DNA of 9,629 nt from CAJWLW01 sp963580095 (GTDB taxonomy: Bacteria; Verrucomicrobiota; Lentisphaeria; JABSQK01; CAJWLW01): the NCBI GenBank assembly GCA_963580095.1, contig CAUZJQ010000160.1:1-9629 (forward strand), written 5' to 3'. Shown here one piece after another: positions 1 through 6,571 of the stretch (its first letter is position 1; each line of letters starts with the position of its first letter). Made by a program: the position numbers and the translations under genes. A model generated the notes under the pieces. The model saw only the letters and a program-made list of their open reading frames with translations, made no database searches and was not told the DNA's origin.

Positions 1-415
1 TGCTGTCGCAGTAGACCGGATAGACCGGATCGGTGAGGGCGATGGTACTGTCGGTGGCGAAGATTTCCTGGATGTTGCCGGAATCGCACTTCGACCCGTC
101 GGACACGAAGATCTCATCGGCGCCAATGTCGACACCGGCATCCTGGTATTCGTTCTTTGCGATCGCTTCACGCAGAAAGTCGAGACCCTGCTCAGAGGGA
201 TAGCCCCGGAACGACTCGTCGTGGGCAAGTTCCTCGGCGGCGTTTTTCATTGCGTCGATGATCGGGCGCGGGATGCCTTTGACGACATCGCCGATACCCA
301 TGCGGATGATTTTTGCGTCGCTATTGGCATCGGCGAAGGCGCTGACACGCCGGCCGATTTCCGGGAAGAGATAACCTGCCTGGAGCTTCAGATAGTGTTC
401 GTTGACGTGTGCCAT
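1..415 (-). CDS. dapL: LL-diaminopimelate aminotransferase, N-terminal part (partial at window edge)
   Basis: This is the first 138 codons of a PLP-dependent aminotransferase that converts tetrahydrodipicolinate directly to LL-diaminopimelate, bypassing the succinylase or acetylase steps of lysine and peptidoglycan synthesis. The N-terminus reads MAHVNEHYLKLQAGYLFPEI, a hallmark of DapL. It is followed by IRMGIGDV (about residues 37-44), FRGYPSEQG (about 69-77), IFVSDGSKCD and a DPVYPVY segment near the cut. These match the substrate-binding and PLP-pocket part of the family. The family is about 400 residues long, so roughly two thirds, including the Schiff-base lysine, lies left of the window. 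The ATG at 415 is chosen because homology begins right there; no strong Shine-Dalgarno is visible. It appears to have its own promoter (464-493). One oddity is PSEQGL, where I recall GPEQGY in most DapL proteins. Confidence 0.93.
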   Translation of the reverse strand, partial: MAHVNEHYLKLQAGYLFPEIGRRVSAFADANSDAKIIRMGIGDVVKGIPRPIIDAMKNAAEELAHDESFRGYPSEQGLDFLREAIAKNEYQDAGVDIGADEIFVSDGSKCDSGNIQEIFATDSTIALTDPVYPVYCDS

Positions 416-463
416 GGATCGCAAGAGTCGGGGTTGAAGTGGAATTGTTGAATGAGTGCTGGG

Positions 464-493
464 ACTATATCATCGGGAGGCCGGAGTGTGCAA
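464..493 (-). promoter_or_regulatory. Putative sigma70-type promoter for dapL
   Basis: On the minus strand there is TTGCAC (positions 493-488), an 18-nt spacer, then TATAGT (469-464), 4/6 and 5/6 matches to the -35 and -10 consensus. Transcription would begin about 40 nt before the dapL ATG at 415. The placement is sensible because the upstream coaDE gene is about 310 nt away and separated by hairpins. It is inferred from sequence only. Confidence 0.55.
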
Positions 494-593
494 CCCTTGC
501 CGGCGCCCGGTAGGGGCAAAAGCACGGAGTCGAAAAGATCGATAGGGGGCGTTGAATCTTGCGGAGAGGGTGCCAAGTCAAACAACTTCCCCG

Positions 594-624
594 CTGCATT
601 TCTCTGTGAGAAATGCGGATTTTT
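594..624 (+). terminator. Strong hairpin followed by a T-run (terminator-like)
   Basis: GCATTTCTC (596-604) and GAGAAATGC (608-616) are perfect inverted repeats around a TGT loop. They are extended by a U-G and a C-G pair at 595/617 and 594/618, giving an 11-bp RNA stem, and TTTTT follows at 620-624. The T-run lies on the plus-strand side, so as an intrinsic terminator it would stop rightward transcription. However, both neighbouring genes are on the minus strand. It may block antisense transcription, or act simply as a stem-loop in the minus-strand RNA. Confidence 0.45.
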
Positions 625-634
625 CAAAGTAGCT

Positions 635-663
635 CCGCAGTCCACTGCTGTTGGGACCTGCGG
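635..663 (-). other. Stem-loop downstream of coaDE
   Basis: CCGCAG (635-640) pairs with CTGCGG (658-663). After a one-base bulge at 657, TCC (641-643) pairs with GGA (654-656), leaving a 10-nt loop. On the minus strand it lies 65 nt past the coaDE stop. There is no T-run on that strand, so it is not a classical intrinsic terminator, but it could act in Rho-dependent termination or as a 3'-end stabilising structure. Confidence 0.35.
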
Positions 664-727
664 TATGATCATTGATCTTACTTAGGGTTGGTGCCGTGCG
701 ATCAAGTGTGTCCTCGTGGTGAACCTC

Positions 728-1861
728 TCAGGGTTCTTCGAAGATTGCCAGGATATCGTTGCACAGCGCGGCGATGTCGGGGTTGCCATCGTCGGTGTTG
801 AGGTGCCAGAGTCGGCCCCACCTGTCATTGGCGAGATGCTGTTCCATCATGGTGCGGCGCTCGTCACTGTTCACCTGTCGCTCGATTTTCGGGCGGGCTT
901 CGTCCATCTCGATCTGCGACCGGTTCATCAGGCGCTCGAGTCGGACTGCTTCGGAAGCATCGACCAGGATGATGTTGTTATTGACCAGCTTGGTCCATTG
1001 CGCTTCGACGAGGATGGCACCTTCGAGCACGACAATACCTCGCGGTGAGGTCTGTGTCTCCTCATACAGTCGGGTCAGCATGGGCTCGCGCATGATCTGG
1101 TTCAGTTGTGTAAGTGCAGTTGGATTGGCGAAGACAATCTGGCCGAGGGCACGGCGGTCGATGGCGCTGCCCTCGAGCACGAGATGCTGCCCGAACGCGG
1201 CCGCGATGCGGTCGCGGGTCTTGCGGTAGATGGCACCGTCGGCATCGCTGAGCACGTAGTGACCGACTTCGTCGAGGCTGATGTAGGTTGCCGTCACCTG
1301 CTTCTGCAATTGTTCGATAAGTTGCTGCGCGACGTATGTTTTGCCGGCAGCAATGCCGCCCGCAATGCCGACCGTGAAGGTGCCGCGTATGCGCCGCTCC
1401 AAGGCTTCTTTGACATGCAGAGGGCAGTAATTGCTGACATCTCCGCCCTCGGCGACGATAGCCTTCACGACGCTGGAACTGATGTGCGACAACTCCGGAC
1501 GGGTTGGATAGAAAACGGTGTCGACGCCGGCGTGCAGACTGTCGTTGACGGCGAACTGCACCATCTCGCCTTCGAGGTCGCTGTTGTTGCGGACGCCGCG
1601 GACGATAAAGTCAAAGTCATTGCGGTAGGCGTATTCGGCGAGCAACCCGGTGAAGCGGACGCAGTTGACGTTGTCGAGACCGTCGAAGCACTGCTGCGCC
1701 AAAGCCAGACGTTCGTCACTGGTGAACAGGTAGTTACCGACCTTCTGTGGATTTTCGCCGATTGCGACCACGACCTCGCTGTACGTGCGTGCAGCGCGCT
1801 GGGCAATGTCGATATGCCCGTAAGTGATCGGATCACCTGAAAATGCGTAGATAGCTCGCAT
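728..1861 (-). CDS. coaDE: Bifunctional CoaD-CoaE fusion: phosphopantetheine adenylyltransferase / dephospho-CoA kinase
   Basis: A single 377-residue protein appears to carry the last two steps of coenzyme A synthesis: 4'-phosphopantetheine + ATP to dephospho-CoA, then phosphorylation to CoA. Residues 1 to about 160 are a CoaD nucleotidyltransferase: DPITYGH at 10-16 carries the catalytic histidine (H16) of the TxGH motif, IVRGVR is at 86-91, and ISSSVVK at 127-133 is the ATP-loop ISS motif. Residues from about 162 are a CoaE P-loop kinase: Walker A GIAGGIAAGKT at 165-175, the VFANPTAL region at 243-250, and a lid-like segment rich in Arg (LERLMNR, about 308-314). Each half is close to full length for its family (about 160 and 200), with almost no linker and no internal stop or frameshift. 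The ATG at 1861 has AGGG about 8 nt upstream and lies 14 nt after the kinase-like gene. The CoaE half is somewhat divergent: REP replaces the usual HP around 258-260. The fusion order matches eukaryotic CoA synthase. Confidence 0.93.
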   Translation of the reverse strand: MRAIYAFSGDPITYGHIDIAQRAARTYSEVVVAIGENPQKVGNYLFTSDERLALAQQCFDGLDNVNCVRFTGLLAEYAYRNDFDFIVRGVRNNSDLEGEMVQFAVNDSLHAGVDTVFYPTRPELSHISSSVVKAIVAEGGDVSNYCPLHVKEALERRIRGTFTVGIAGGIAAGKTYVAQQLIEQLQKQVTATYISLDEVGHYVLSDADGAIYRKTRDRIAAAFGQHLVLEGSAIDRRALGQIVFANPTALTQLNQIMREPMLTRLYEETQTSPRGIVVLEGAILVEAQWTKLVNNNIILVDASEAVRLERLMNRSQIEMDEARPKIERQVNSDERRTMMEQHLANDRWGRLWHLNTDDGNPDIAALCNDILAIFEEP

Positions 1862-1875
1862 GCGTTTACCCTGGG

Positions 1876-2532
1876 TCAGACGTTCACTTTCGGTCGCGAC
1901 GGATCGATCAGCAGCGGTGCTTCGCCCCGAATGACATGCTGCAGATCACCGAGGCATTCTCTCGCCGTGACATAGCGGTCTTCAGGTTCTCTCGCCATCA
2001 TGGTCAGCAGGACGTTGGCGACCGTGTCCGGGACATCCGGCTTGACCTTACGGACATCCGGCGCCGGCTCTTTGATGCGGGCGTCGATAACATCGAGCAG
2101 TTCGTCATAGCAGAACGGTGGCTCATTGGCGATCAGATGATAGAGCGTGCAGCCGAGCGAGTAGATATCGGAACGATTGTCCTGGTAGGCATCCTGGGTG
2201 ACGCTCTCGGGGCTCAGGTAGAACGGCGTGCCTTCGACGGCGCTGATATCGACGGCCGAATGTTCGTGGGCGGTGACCAGGCCGAAGTCGAGCACCTTGA
2301 CGTAGCCGGCCTTGTCGACCATTACGTTCTGTGGTTTGATGTCCCGGTGAATGGTAAGAAAATCGGACCAGACGAAATCGAGGGCGACGGCAACGTGGGT
2401 CGCTACCGTGAACGCGTCCATTGGGTCCATGGCGTCATAGTATTCGAGGTATTGCGCGAGGTTGATGCCGTCGGGAGGTTCATTGCCCGACATGGGGTCG
2501 TCACATTTACGACATTTCCGGGCGCTGTTCAT
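1876..2532 (-). CDS. Eukaryotic-type Ser/Thr protein kinase C-lobe, lacking the N-lobe
   Basis: This 218-residue protein matches a Hanks-type Ser/Thr kinase only from just after the hinge onward. Visible motifs are the catalytic loop HRDIKPQN (62-69), DFG (82-84), activation-segment end GTPFYLSPE (101-109), the alpha-F motif SDIYSLG (121-127) and REPEDRY (181-187) near the end. All C-lobe catalytic residues are intact. The glycine-rich loop, the ATP-anchoring VAxK lysine and the alpha-C glutamate are absent. They cannot be recovered by a longer start: an in-frame TAA at 2542-2544 precedes the ATG and the pal stop is at 2546. The short N-terminus has one CxxC (residues 7-10). Met14 is an alternative start. 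The gene lies between pal (13-nt gap) and coaDE (14-nt gap), so it is probably co-transcribed. It may be an ancestral truncation, a pseudokinase or regulator, or a C-lobe that works with a separate partner. Phosphotransfer by this chain alone is doubtful. Confidence 0.88.
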   Translation of the reverse strand: MNSARKCRKCDDPMSGNEPPDGINLAQYLEYYDAMDPMDAFTVATHVAVALDFVWSDFLTIHRDIKPQNVMVDKAGYVKVLDFGLVTAHEHSAVDISAVEGTPFYLSPESVTQDAYQDNRSDIYSLGCTLYHLIANEPPFCYDELLDVIDARIKEPAPDVRKVKPDVPDTVANVLLTMMAREPEDRYVTARECLGDLQHVIRGEAPLLIDPSRPKVNV

Positions 2533-2545
2533 GCTTGCGGATTAG

Positions 2546-3241
2546 TTAATTTTGGGGTGACAACACAACGAACTCGGCACGTCGGTTGTTGGCATATGCA
2601 CGTTCACTCGTGCCGGTGTCGGCGGGTTTGTCTTCGCCGTAAGAAAGGGTACGCATGCGGCTATTATTTACACCGAGGGCGACGAGATAATCGCGCACGA
2701 TGATGGCCCGGCTCTCGCCCAGGGCACGATTATATGTATCGCTGCCGCGGTTGTCGCAATGCCCTTCGATGACCAATTGGTAGCGGTTGTTCTCGAGTAG
2801 GTACTGCCCGAGCAGTTCGAGTTTGCGTCGTTCGGTGTGGCCGATCATATTCTGGTTGTAAGCGAAATAAATCGGCGTCCAACGTCGATCGGGATCCAGC
2901 AACACGACCATGGTAGCTTTGTCGCCATCGCTGACCGGCAGAGGGTCGTCGTATTTCGTCCACTTGTCCCAGTCTTCGCGTAGTTTTGTTGGCGGCTCGA
3001 TCACGCGGAAACCAGCATCATTACCGGGCAGACCGGTAATGCCCGGAGTGTCGTTGCCGGTGTCACCTGTGCTGTTGTCGGCGGTATTCTGATCGCTGTG
3101 GTTTTGCGCAGCGTCTGGCATCGTGTTTGTGAGTACGGTGTACGGCGCCAGATGCTGCGAGTCGACGACAGGCGGCAGGAGGGCCGGGGTGCGGCAACCG
3201 ACGAGAGTTGCTAGGGCTGCAAAGGTCAAGGCTCGGTACAT
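2546..3241 (-). CDS. pal: Pal/OmpA-family peptidoglycan-associated lipoprotein
   Basis: A 231-residue envelope lipoprotein predicted to tether the outer membrane to peptidoglycan. It begins with a short signal peptide (MYRALTFAALATLVGC), with a lipobox LVGC and lipidated Cys16. Next comes a low-complexity Asn/Asp/Thr-rich linker (about 35-75) and a C-terminal OmpA-like domain (about 120-228). That domain has IYFAYNQ (124-130), IEGHCDNRGSDTYNRALG (158-175), ESRA (176-179), LSYGEDKP (199-206) and NNRRAEF (218-224). Asp163 and Arg178 are 15 residues apart, the same spacing as the diaminopimelate-binding Asp/Arg pair of E. coli OmpA. A Shine-Dalgarno-like AGGA lies about 11 nt before the ATG. It is the first gene of a minus-strand cluster with the kinase C-lobe and coaDE. 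No tolB or tolQRA is nearby, so whether it is the true Tol-Pal component or another OmpA-like lipoprotein is open. Confidence 0.9.
   Translation of the reverse strand: MYRALTFAALATLVGCRTPALLPPVVDSQHLAPYTVLTNTMPDAAQNHSDQNTADNSTGDTGNDTPGITGLPGNDAGFRVIEPPTKLREDWDKWTKYDDPLPVSDGDKATMVVLLDPDRRWTPIYFAYNQNMIGHTERRKLELLGQYLLENNRYQLVIEGHCDNRGSDTYNRALGESRAIIVRDYLVALGVNNSRMRTLSYGEDKPADTGTSERAYANNRRAEFVVLSPQN
3019..3041. repeat. 9-bp perfect inverted repeat inside pal
   Basis: CATTACCGG (3019-3027) and CCGGTAATG (3033-3041) flank a 5-nt spacer. It lies in the part of pal encoding the flexible Gly/Asn/Pro linker (about residues 67-75), where protein constraint is low. It could fold as a strong mRNA hairpin or be a by-product of the repetitive coding of this linker. 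Confidence 0.5.
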
Positions 3242-3730
3242 GTTTGTGAACGTCCTTTATGGCCGGTGGTGACAGGTTGTGGTTGTTGCAACGAAACAGC
3301 ATTCCGGCATGCCCACATTGCTGGATCGCTCATCAACAGTTACGTACTGTGCCTGGCGCTATTCTGTAGGTGCCAAGTGGTTATGTCGCAAGCTGTTGCG
3401 GCGAGAGGGCAGGGTCTTTTATGGGAGCCTCGCGACAACTTGTGTGTAATTTCCTCAACCTATATCGCGTATAAGCGGTGTGCAACTGGAAACCTGCGAT
3501 TATTTCCGGCGTCTAACAATGCTGTCAATTGCGACGGTTCGTCACCTGCTTATGGTCTGGGAGGTGGTGCCGGAGTCTTGTTTTTCGGCAAGGTACAGGT
3601 AACTTTGCAAGTTTGTGTGCAACCCTTTGTGTTGACACGGGTTGAGGTTCATCCTATATTGGCTTCCATTAGTCTCCTCCATCCATCGAAAATATGTCCG
3701 GAAATCGCTCCGGAGTGAACGGGATCCGAC
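3242..3730. promoter_or_regulatory. Divergent intergenic region between pal and the FHA gene
   Basis: This 489-nt region lies between the leftward pal-kinase-coaDE cluster and the rightward FHA-ftsH pair, so it must serve both directions. I see no gene in it; its open frames lack recognisable protein features. It contains a near-consensus rightward promoter at 3632-3660, an 8-bp palindrome GTTGCAAC (3285-3292) near the pal start, a CGCAA/TTGCG hairpin around 3388-3401, and a repeated GTGTGCAAC word (3478-3486 and 3615-3623). No convincing -35/-10 pair was found for pal. Confidence 0.6.
3632..3660 (+). promoter_or_regulatory. Near-consensus sigma70 promoter for the FHA gene
   Basis: TTGACA (3632-3637) is a perfect -35 hexamer. 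It is followed by an ideal 17-nt spacer and TATATT (3655-3660), a 5/6 match to the -10 box. The start point would be near 3667, giving a 5' leader of about 65 nt before the ATG at 3731. This is the strongest promoter-like sequence in the window and suggests constitutive expression of the FHA gene, and possibly of ftsH. Confidence 0.75.
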
Positions 3731-4249
3731 ATGGCTACACCGAAACTGGTTGTTTTGTCAGAGCAATTGCGAGGGCAAACCTACGAACTTAGTGAAGAAA
3801 TGTACTCGATCGGGCGGGGTGAGCAGGAGAGCATCTGTATCCCCGACCCGACGGTAAGCGGTCGTCACTGTGACCTTGTTCGCAACGAGGACGGGACATA
3901 TTCGGCCCGCGATCTGGGCAGCACCAACGGGACGCGGATCAACGGCGTGCGAATCACCGAGCAGCGTCTGGGGAACAGTGATATTCTGCAGGTCGGCGGC
4001 ATTGAGATCATGTTCGACTGTGAAAAACAGTCAATCACTTCAGCGATGGCGACGCAGACTGGGATCAACTTGGAAGACACCGCCGGTGGGATGGTCGTCG
4101 AGGAGATGTCCAATTTCAGCCCGTTCGCCGGGAAAGGGGCGAGGGGCGCGGATAATCCCAAAATAAAAATGGTGGTGACTGGAATCATCGTCGTGTTGTT
4201 CATAGTCGTCTGCGTTCTCGGATATTTTCTGGCTCAACGCCTGAGGTGA
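3731..4249 (+). CDS. Tail-anchored FHA-domain protein
   Basis: A 172-residue protein with an N-terminal forkhead-associated domain (about 5-98), which in this family binds phosphothreonine peptides made by Ser/Thr kinases. The signature residues are present: GR at 28-29, SGRH at 43-46 and GSTNGT at 63-68, followed by ING and a DILQVGG strand. A linker of about 45 residues follows, then one hydrophobic C-terminal segment (about 147-167, VVTGIIVVLFIVVCVLGYFL) ending in AQRLR. This predicts a tail-anchored inner-membrane protein with the FHA domain in the cytoplasm. GGGA is 6 nt before the ATG and a strong promoter lies at 3632-3660. The kinase C-lobe gene is in the divergent operon on the other side of that region, and ftsH follows 150 nt downstream. 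The FHA assignment is firm; the phosphorylated partner is unknown. Confidence 0.93.
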   Translation: MATPKLVVLSEQLRGQTYELSEEMYSIGRGEQESICIPDPTVSGRHCDLVRNEDGTYSARDLGSTNGTRINGVRITEQRLGNSDILQVGGIEIMFDCEKQSITSAMATQTGINLEDTAGGMVVEEMSNFSPFAGKGARGADNPKIKMVVTGIIVVLFIVVCVLGYFLAQRLR

Positions 4250-4399
4250 CCTTCGGCAGCGGCTTCGACACCGGGCGCCACGAGATTATTCTGAAGCTGC
4301 CGGTTACTTGCCGGTTTTGGCCCGGACCATGCGTCCGTGAGCCTGTATCGCTCTGGTTTTTAGCAATCATACCGATCCCTTACGAGGCTGCCAGTTTCT
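4250..4399 (+). other. Spacer between the FHA gene and ftsH
   Basis: This 150-nt gap has no gene. It contains two GCCGGTT words and a small hairpin, CGGAC-CATGC-GTCCG (about 4324-4338), and later a GTTTTT run near 4357. Hairpin and T-run are separated by about 20 nt, so this is not a classical terminator. No clear promoter is seen, so read-through from the FHA gene into ftsH is plausible. Confidence 0.4.
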
Positions 4400-6571
4400 A
4401 TGCCCGACGATAACAACAATCAGGATCAGGACGGCGGAAACCGTCCGCACGATACGAAGCCGTCGTCGCCGCAGTTTCCGACGATGCTGATCTGGATCAT
4501 TATTCTCTTTGTCCTGCCGCTCGGTCTCATTTACATGATGGGCAGCAAGGAGAACGACGAAATGTCGACGTCCGAGTTCCTCTCCCAGCTGGCCAATAAC
4601 CAAGTCTTTGAACTAGTCATTGAGAAGAACCCAAGCACCAGTAGGAGTATTGCGGTCGGCAAGTATAGGGATGATCAGGGCACCGAAAGGGCCTACGAAG
4701 CCGAAGTTTTCCTCAGTGATGATTTCCTGGAGATGGTGAAACAGAGCGGCGTCGACGACTGGAAGATTGAAACCAAAGACCCGATTGGCCGCACCCTGCT
4801 GCTGTTCATCGGTCCGCTGCTGCTTGTCCTGCTGATCCTGTATTTTCTCTTCGCACGCCAATTGCGGAACGCCGGCAAAGGTGCCATGCAGTTCGGCAAG
4901 AGCCGAGCCCGACTCAGTCAGAACCGACAGAAAGTCACATTCTCCGACGTGGCTGGGATCGATGAGGCGAAGGACGAGGTCGAGGAGGTCATTGATTTCC
5001 TCAAAGAGCCTGACAAGTTCAAGCGACTTGGCGGCCAGATCCCCAGGGGCGTAATCATGGTCGGTCCGCCCGGCATCGGCAAGACCCTGCTGGCGCGCGC
5101 TATTGCCGGGGAGGCCGACGTGCCGTTCTTCAACATCAGCGGATCCGATTTCGTCGAAATGTTTGTCGGTGTCGGTGCCAGTCGCGTTCGTGACATGTTT
5201 GAGCAAGGCAAGCGCAGCGCGCCTTGCATCATTTTCATCGATGAGATCGATGCTGTCGGTCGCTCCCGTTTCAGTGGCTACGGCGGCGGCCACGACGAAC
5301 GTGAACAGACGTTGAACGCGCTGCTCGTGGAGATGGACGGGTTCGAGGGGAAGTCCGGCGTCATTGTCATGGCTGCTACCAACCGCCCCGACGTCCTCGA
5401 CCCGGCGCTGCTGCGGCCCGGCCGTTTCGATCGCCAGATCAACATTGATTTGCCCGATTTTAAAGGGCGCCACGCCATTCTCAAGGTGCATGTCAAGAAA
5501 GTCAAGCTGTCGGACACCGTCGATCTCGAGATCGTTGCCCGCGGCACTCCTGGTTTCAGCGGAGCCGACCTGGCGAATCTGGTCAATGAAAGCGCCTTGT
5601 TAGCGGCGCGCGAAGACAAGAACGCCATTTATATGGACGACCTCGAAGAGGCTCGCGACAAAGTTTGCTGGGGCAGGGAGCGACGCAGTCGCGTCATCGA
5701 CGATCACGAAAAGAAAGTCACTGCGTACCACGAGGCCGGTCACGCCCTCATCGGTCTGCACTGCGACAATACGACGCCGTTGCACAAGGTCACGATCATC
5801 CCGCGCGGCAAAGCCCTTGGCGCGACCATGCACCTGCCTGAGTACGACAAGTACACGCATACCAAGACCGAGCTCGTGGATGAGCTCACGGTGCTCATGG
5901 GCGGCCGCTGCGCCGAAGAGATTATCTTCAATGAAATCACCAGTGGCGCCTACGTCGACATCAAGCAGGCCTCCGCGATCAGCCGTAAGATGGTTTGTGA
6001 ATGGGGCATGGGCGAGACCGTCGGCTTGCTCAACTACGGTGACATCGATGGCTATGGTCAGGAGCCTTATCACGGCGGCTACAGCCCCGAAACTGCCCGC
6101 GAGATCGATCTGGAGGTACGGGAGATCATTGCCGGGGTCAGCCAGCGTGCCATGGACATTCTGATGACGCATCGCGACCAACTCGAAAAGCTAGGCGAAC
6201 AACTGCTCGTCGAAGAGACGATGGACGTCTTCGAGATCAAAGGGCTGCTGGACATGCCGGTCGGCGACACCGAGAATAGCCGCCGCTTCAAAGGGAAAGG
6301 CCGCTTAAGCTCGGACGAAGACACCCTGGACAGCGGTGATGGTGATGGCACCGAAGGGGTGCCGCTGCTGGTTGAAGCTCCGGTGGACGATGATGTGGAG
6401 ATGCCAGCTCCCGTTATCCCGGACGCCCTGGCCGACGATGACGCGGAAGTTGACAATGTCGACGTAGACGACAAAGCCAATGAAAAGGTCGTCGATGGGC
6501 CGTTGCCGGAAACCGCCGAACCCCTTGCACCCGACCGCCATGATGATGCTACGGACGCCGTCACCGGATAA
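4400..6571 (+). CDS. ftsH: ATP-dependent zinc metalloprotease FtsH
   Basis: A 723-residue membrane-anchored AAA+ protease that unfolds and degrades membrane and short-lived cytosolic proteins as a hexamer. Order: a hydrophilic N-terminus, TM1 (about 28-48), a periplasmic domain (about 50-130), TM2 (about 132-152), an AAA+ module, then an M41 peptidase. Walker A is GPPGIGKT (222-229), the pore loop FVG is at 255-257, Walker B ends in IDEID (280-284), and the second region of homology has ATNRPDVLDPALLRPGRFD with arginine fingers R339 and R342. The zinc site HEAGH is at 444-448, with the third ligand probably D520 in SGAYVD. All catalytic elements are intact. From about residue 635 to the end is an acidic, Asp/Glu/Pro/Val-rich tail of about 90 residues, longer than the tail of E. 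coli FtsH (644 residues). The start is the ATG at 4400, with GAGG 12 nt upstream, a rather long spacing. Confidence 0.97.
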   Translation: MPDDNNNQDQDGGNRPHDTKPSSPQFPTMLIWIIILFVLPLGLIYMMGSKENDEMSTSEFLSQLANNQVFELVIEKNPSTSRSIAVGKYRDDQGTERAYEAEVFLSDDFLEMVKQSGVDDWKIETKDPIGRTLLLFIGPLLLVLLILYFLFARQLRNAGKGAMQFGKSRARLSQNRQKVTFSDVAGIDEAKDEVEEVIDFLKEPDKFKRLGGQIPRGVIMVGPPGIGKTLLARAIAGEADVPFFNISGSDFVEMFVGVGASRVRDMFEQGKRSAPCIIFIDEIDAVGRSRFSGYGGGHDEREQTLNALLVEMDGFEGKSGVIVMAATNRPDVLDPALLRPGRFDRQINIDLPDFKGRHAILKVHVKKVKLSDTVDLEIVARGTPGFSGADLANLVNESALLAAREDKNAIYMDDLEEARDKVCWGRERRSRVIDDHEKKVTAYHEAGHALIGLHCDNTTPLHKVTIIPRGKALGATMHLPEYDKYTHTKTELVDELTVLMGGRCAEEIIFNEITSGAYVDIKQASAISRKMVCEWGMGETVGLLNYGDIDGYGQEPYHGGYSPETAREIDLEVREIIAGVSQRAMDILMTHRDQLEKLGEQLLVEETMDVFEIKGLLDMPVGDTENSRRFKGKGRLSSDEDTLDSGDGDGTEGVPLLVEAPVDDDVEMPAPVIPDALADDDAEVDNVDVDDKANEKVVDGPLPETAEPLAPDRHDDATDAVTG

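Larger units (their letters stand above)
416..727. other. Non-coding gap between coaDE and dapL
   Basis: This 312-nt stretch lies between two minus-strand genes. The open frames inside it have no recognisable protein character and conflict with the promoter and hairpins found here. Reading in the minus direction after the coaDE stop, it holds a GATCATTGATC inverted repeat (667-677), a hairpin at 635-663, a second hairpin at 594-618, and then the dapL promoter at 493-464. It most likely carries the 3' end of the coaDE transcript and the dapL leader. Confidence 0.6.

Noticed and set aside
388..685. Two overlapping open frames (both strands) between coaDE and dapL
   Set aside because: They overlap the dapL start, its promoter and two hairpins, and show no recognisable motif.
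1106..1840. 244-residue plus-strand frame opposite coaDE
   Set aside because: It is the antisense shadow of a firmly identified gene.
3266..3718. 150-residue plus-strand frame in the divergent region
   Set aside because: It covers the near-consensus promoter of the FHA gene, has low-quality composition and matches no family I know.
4613..5491. 292-residue minus-strand frame opposite ftsH
   Set aside because: Antisense shadow of ftsH; no independent domain evidence.
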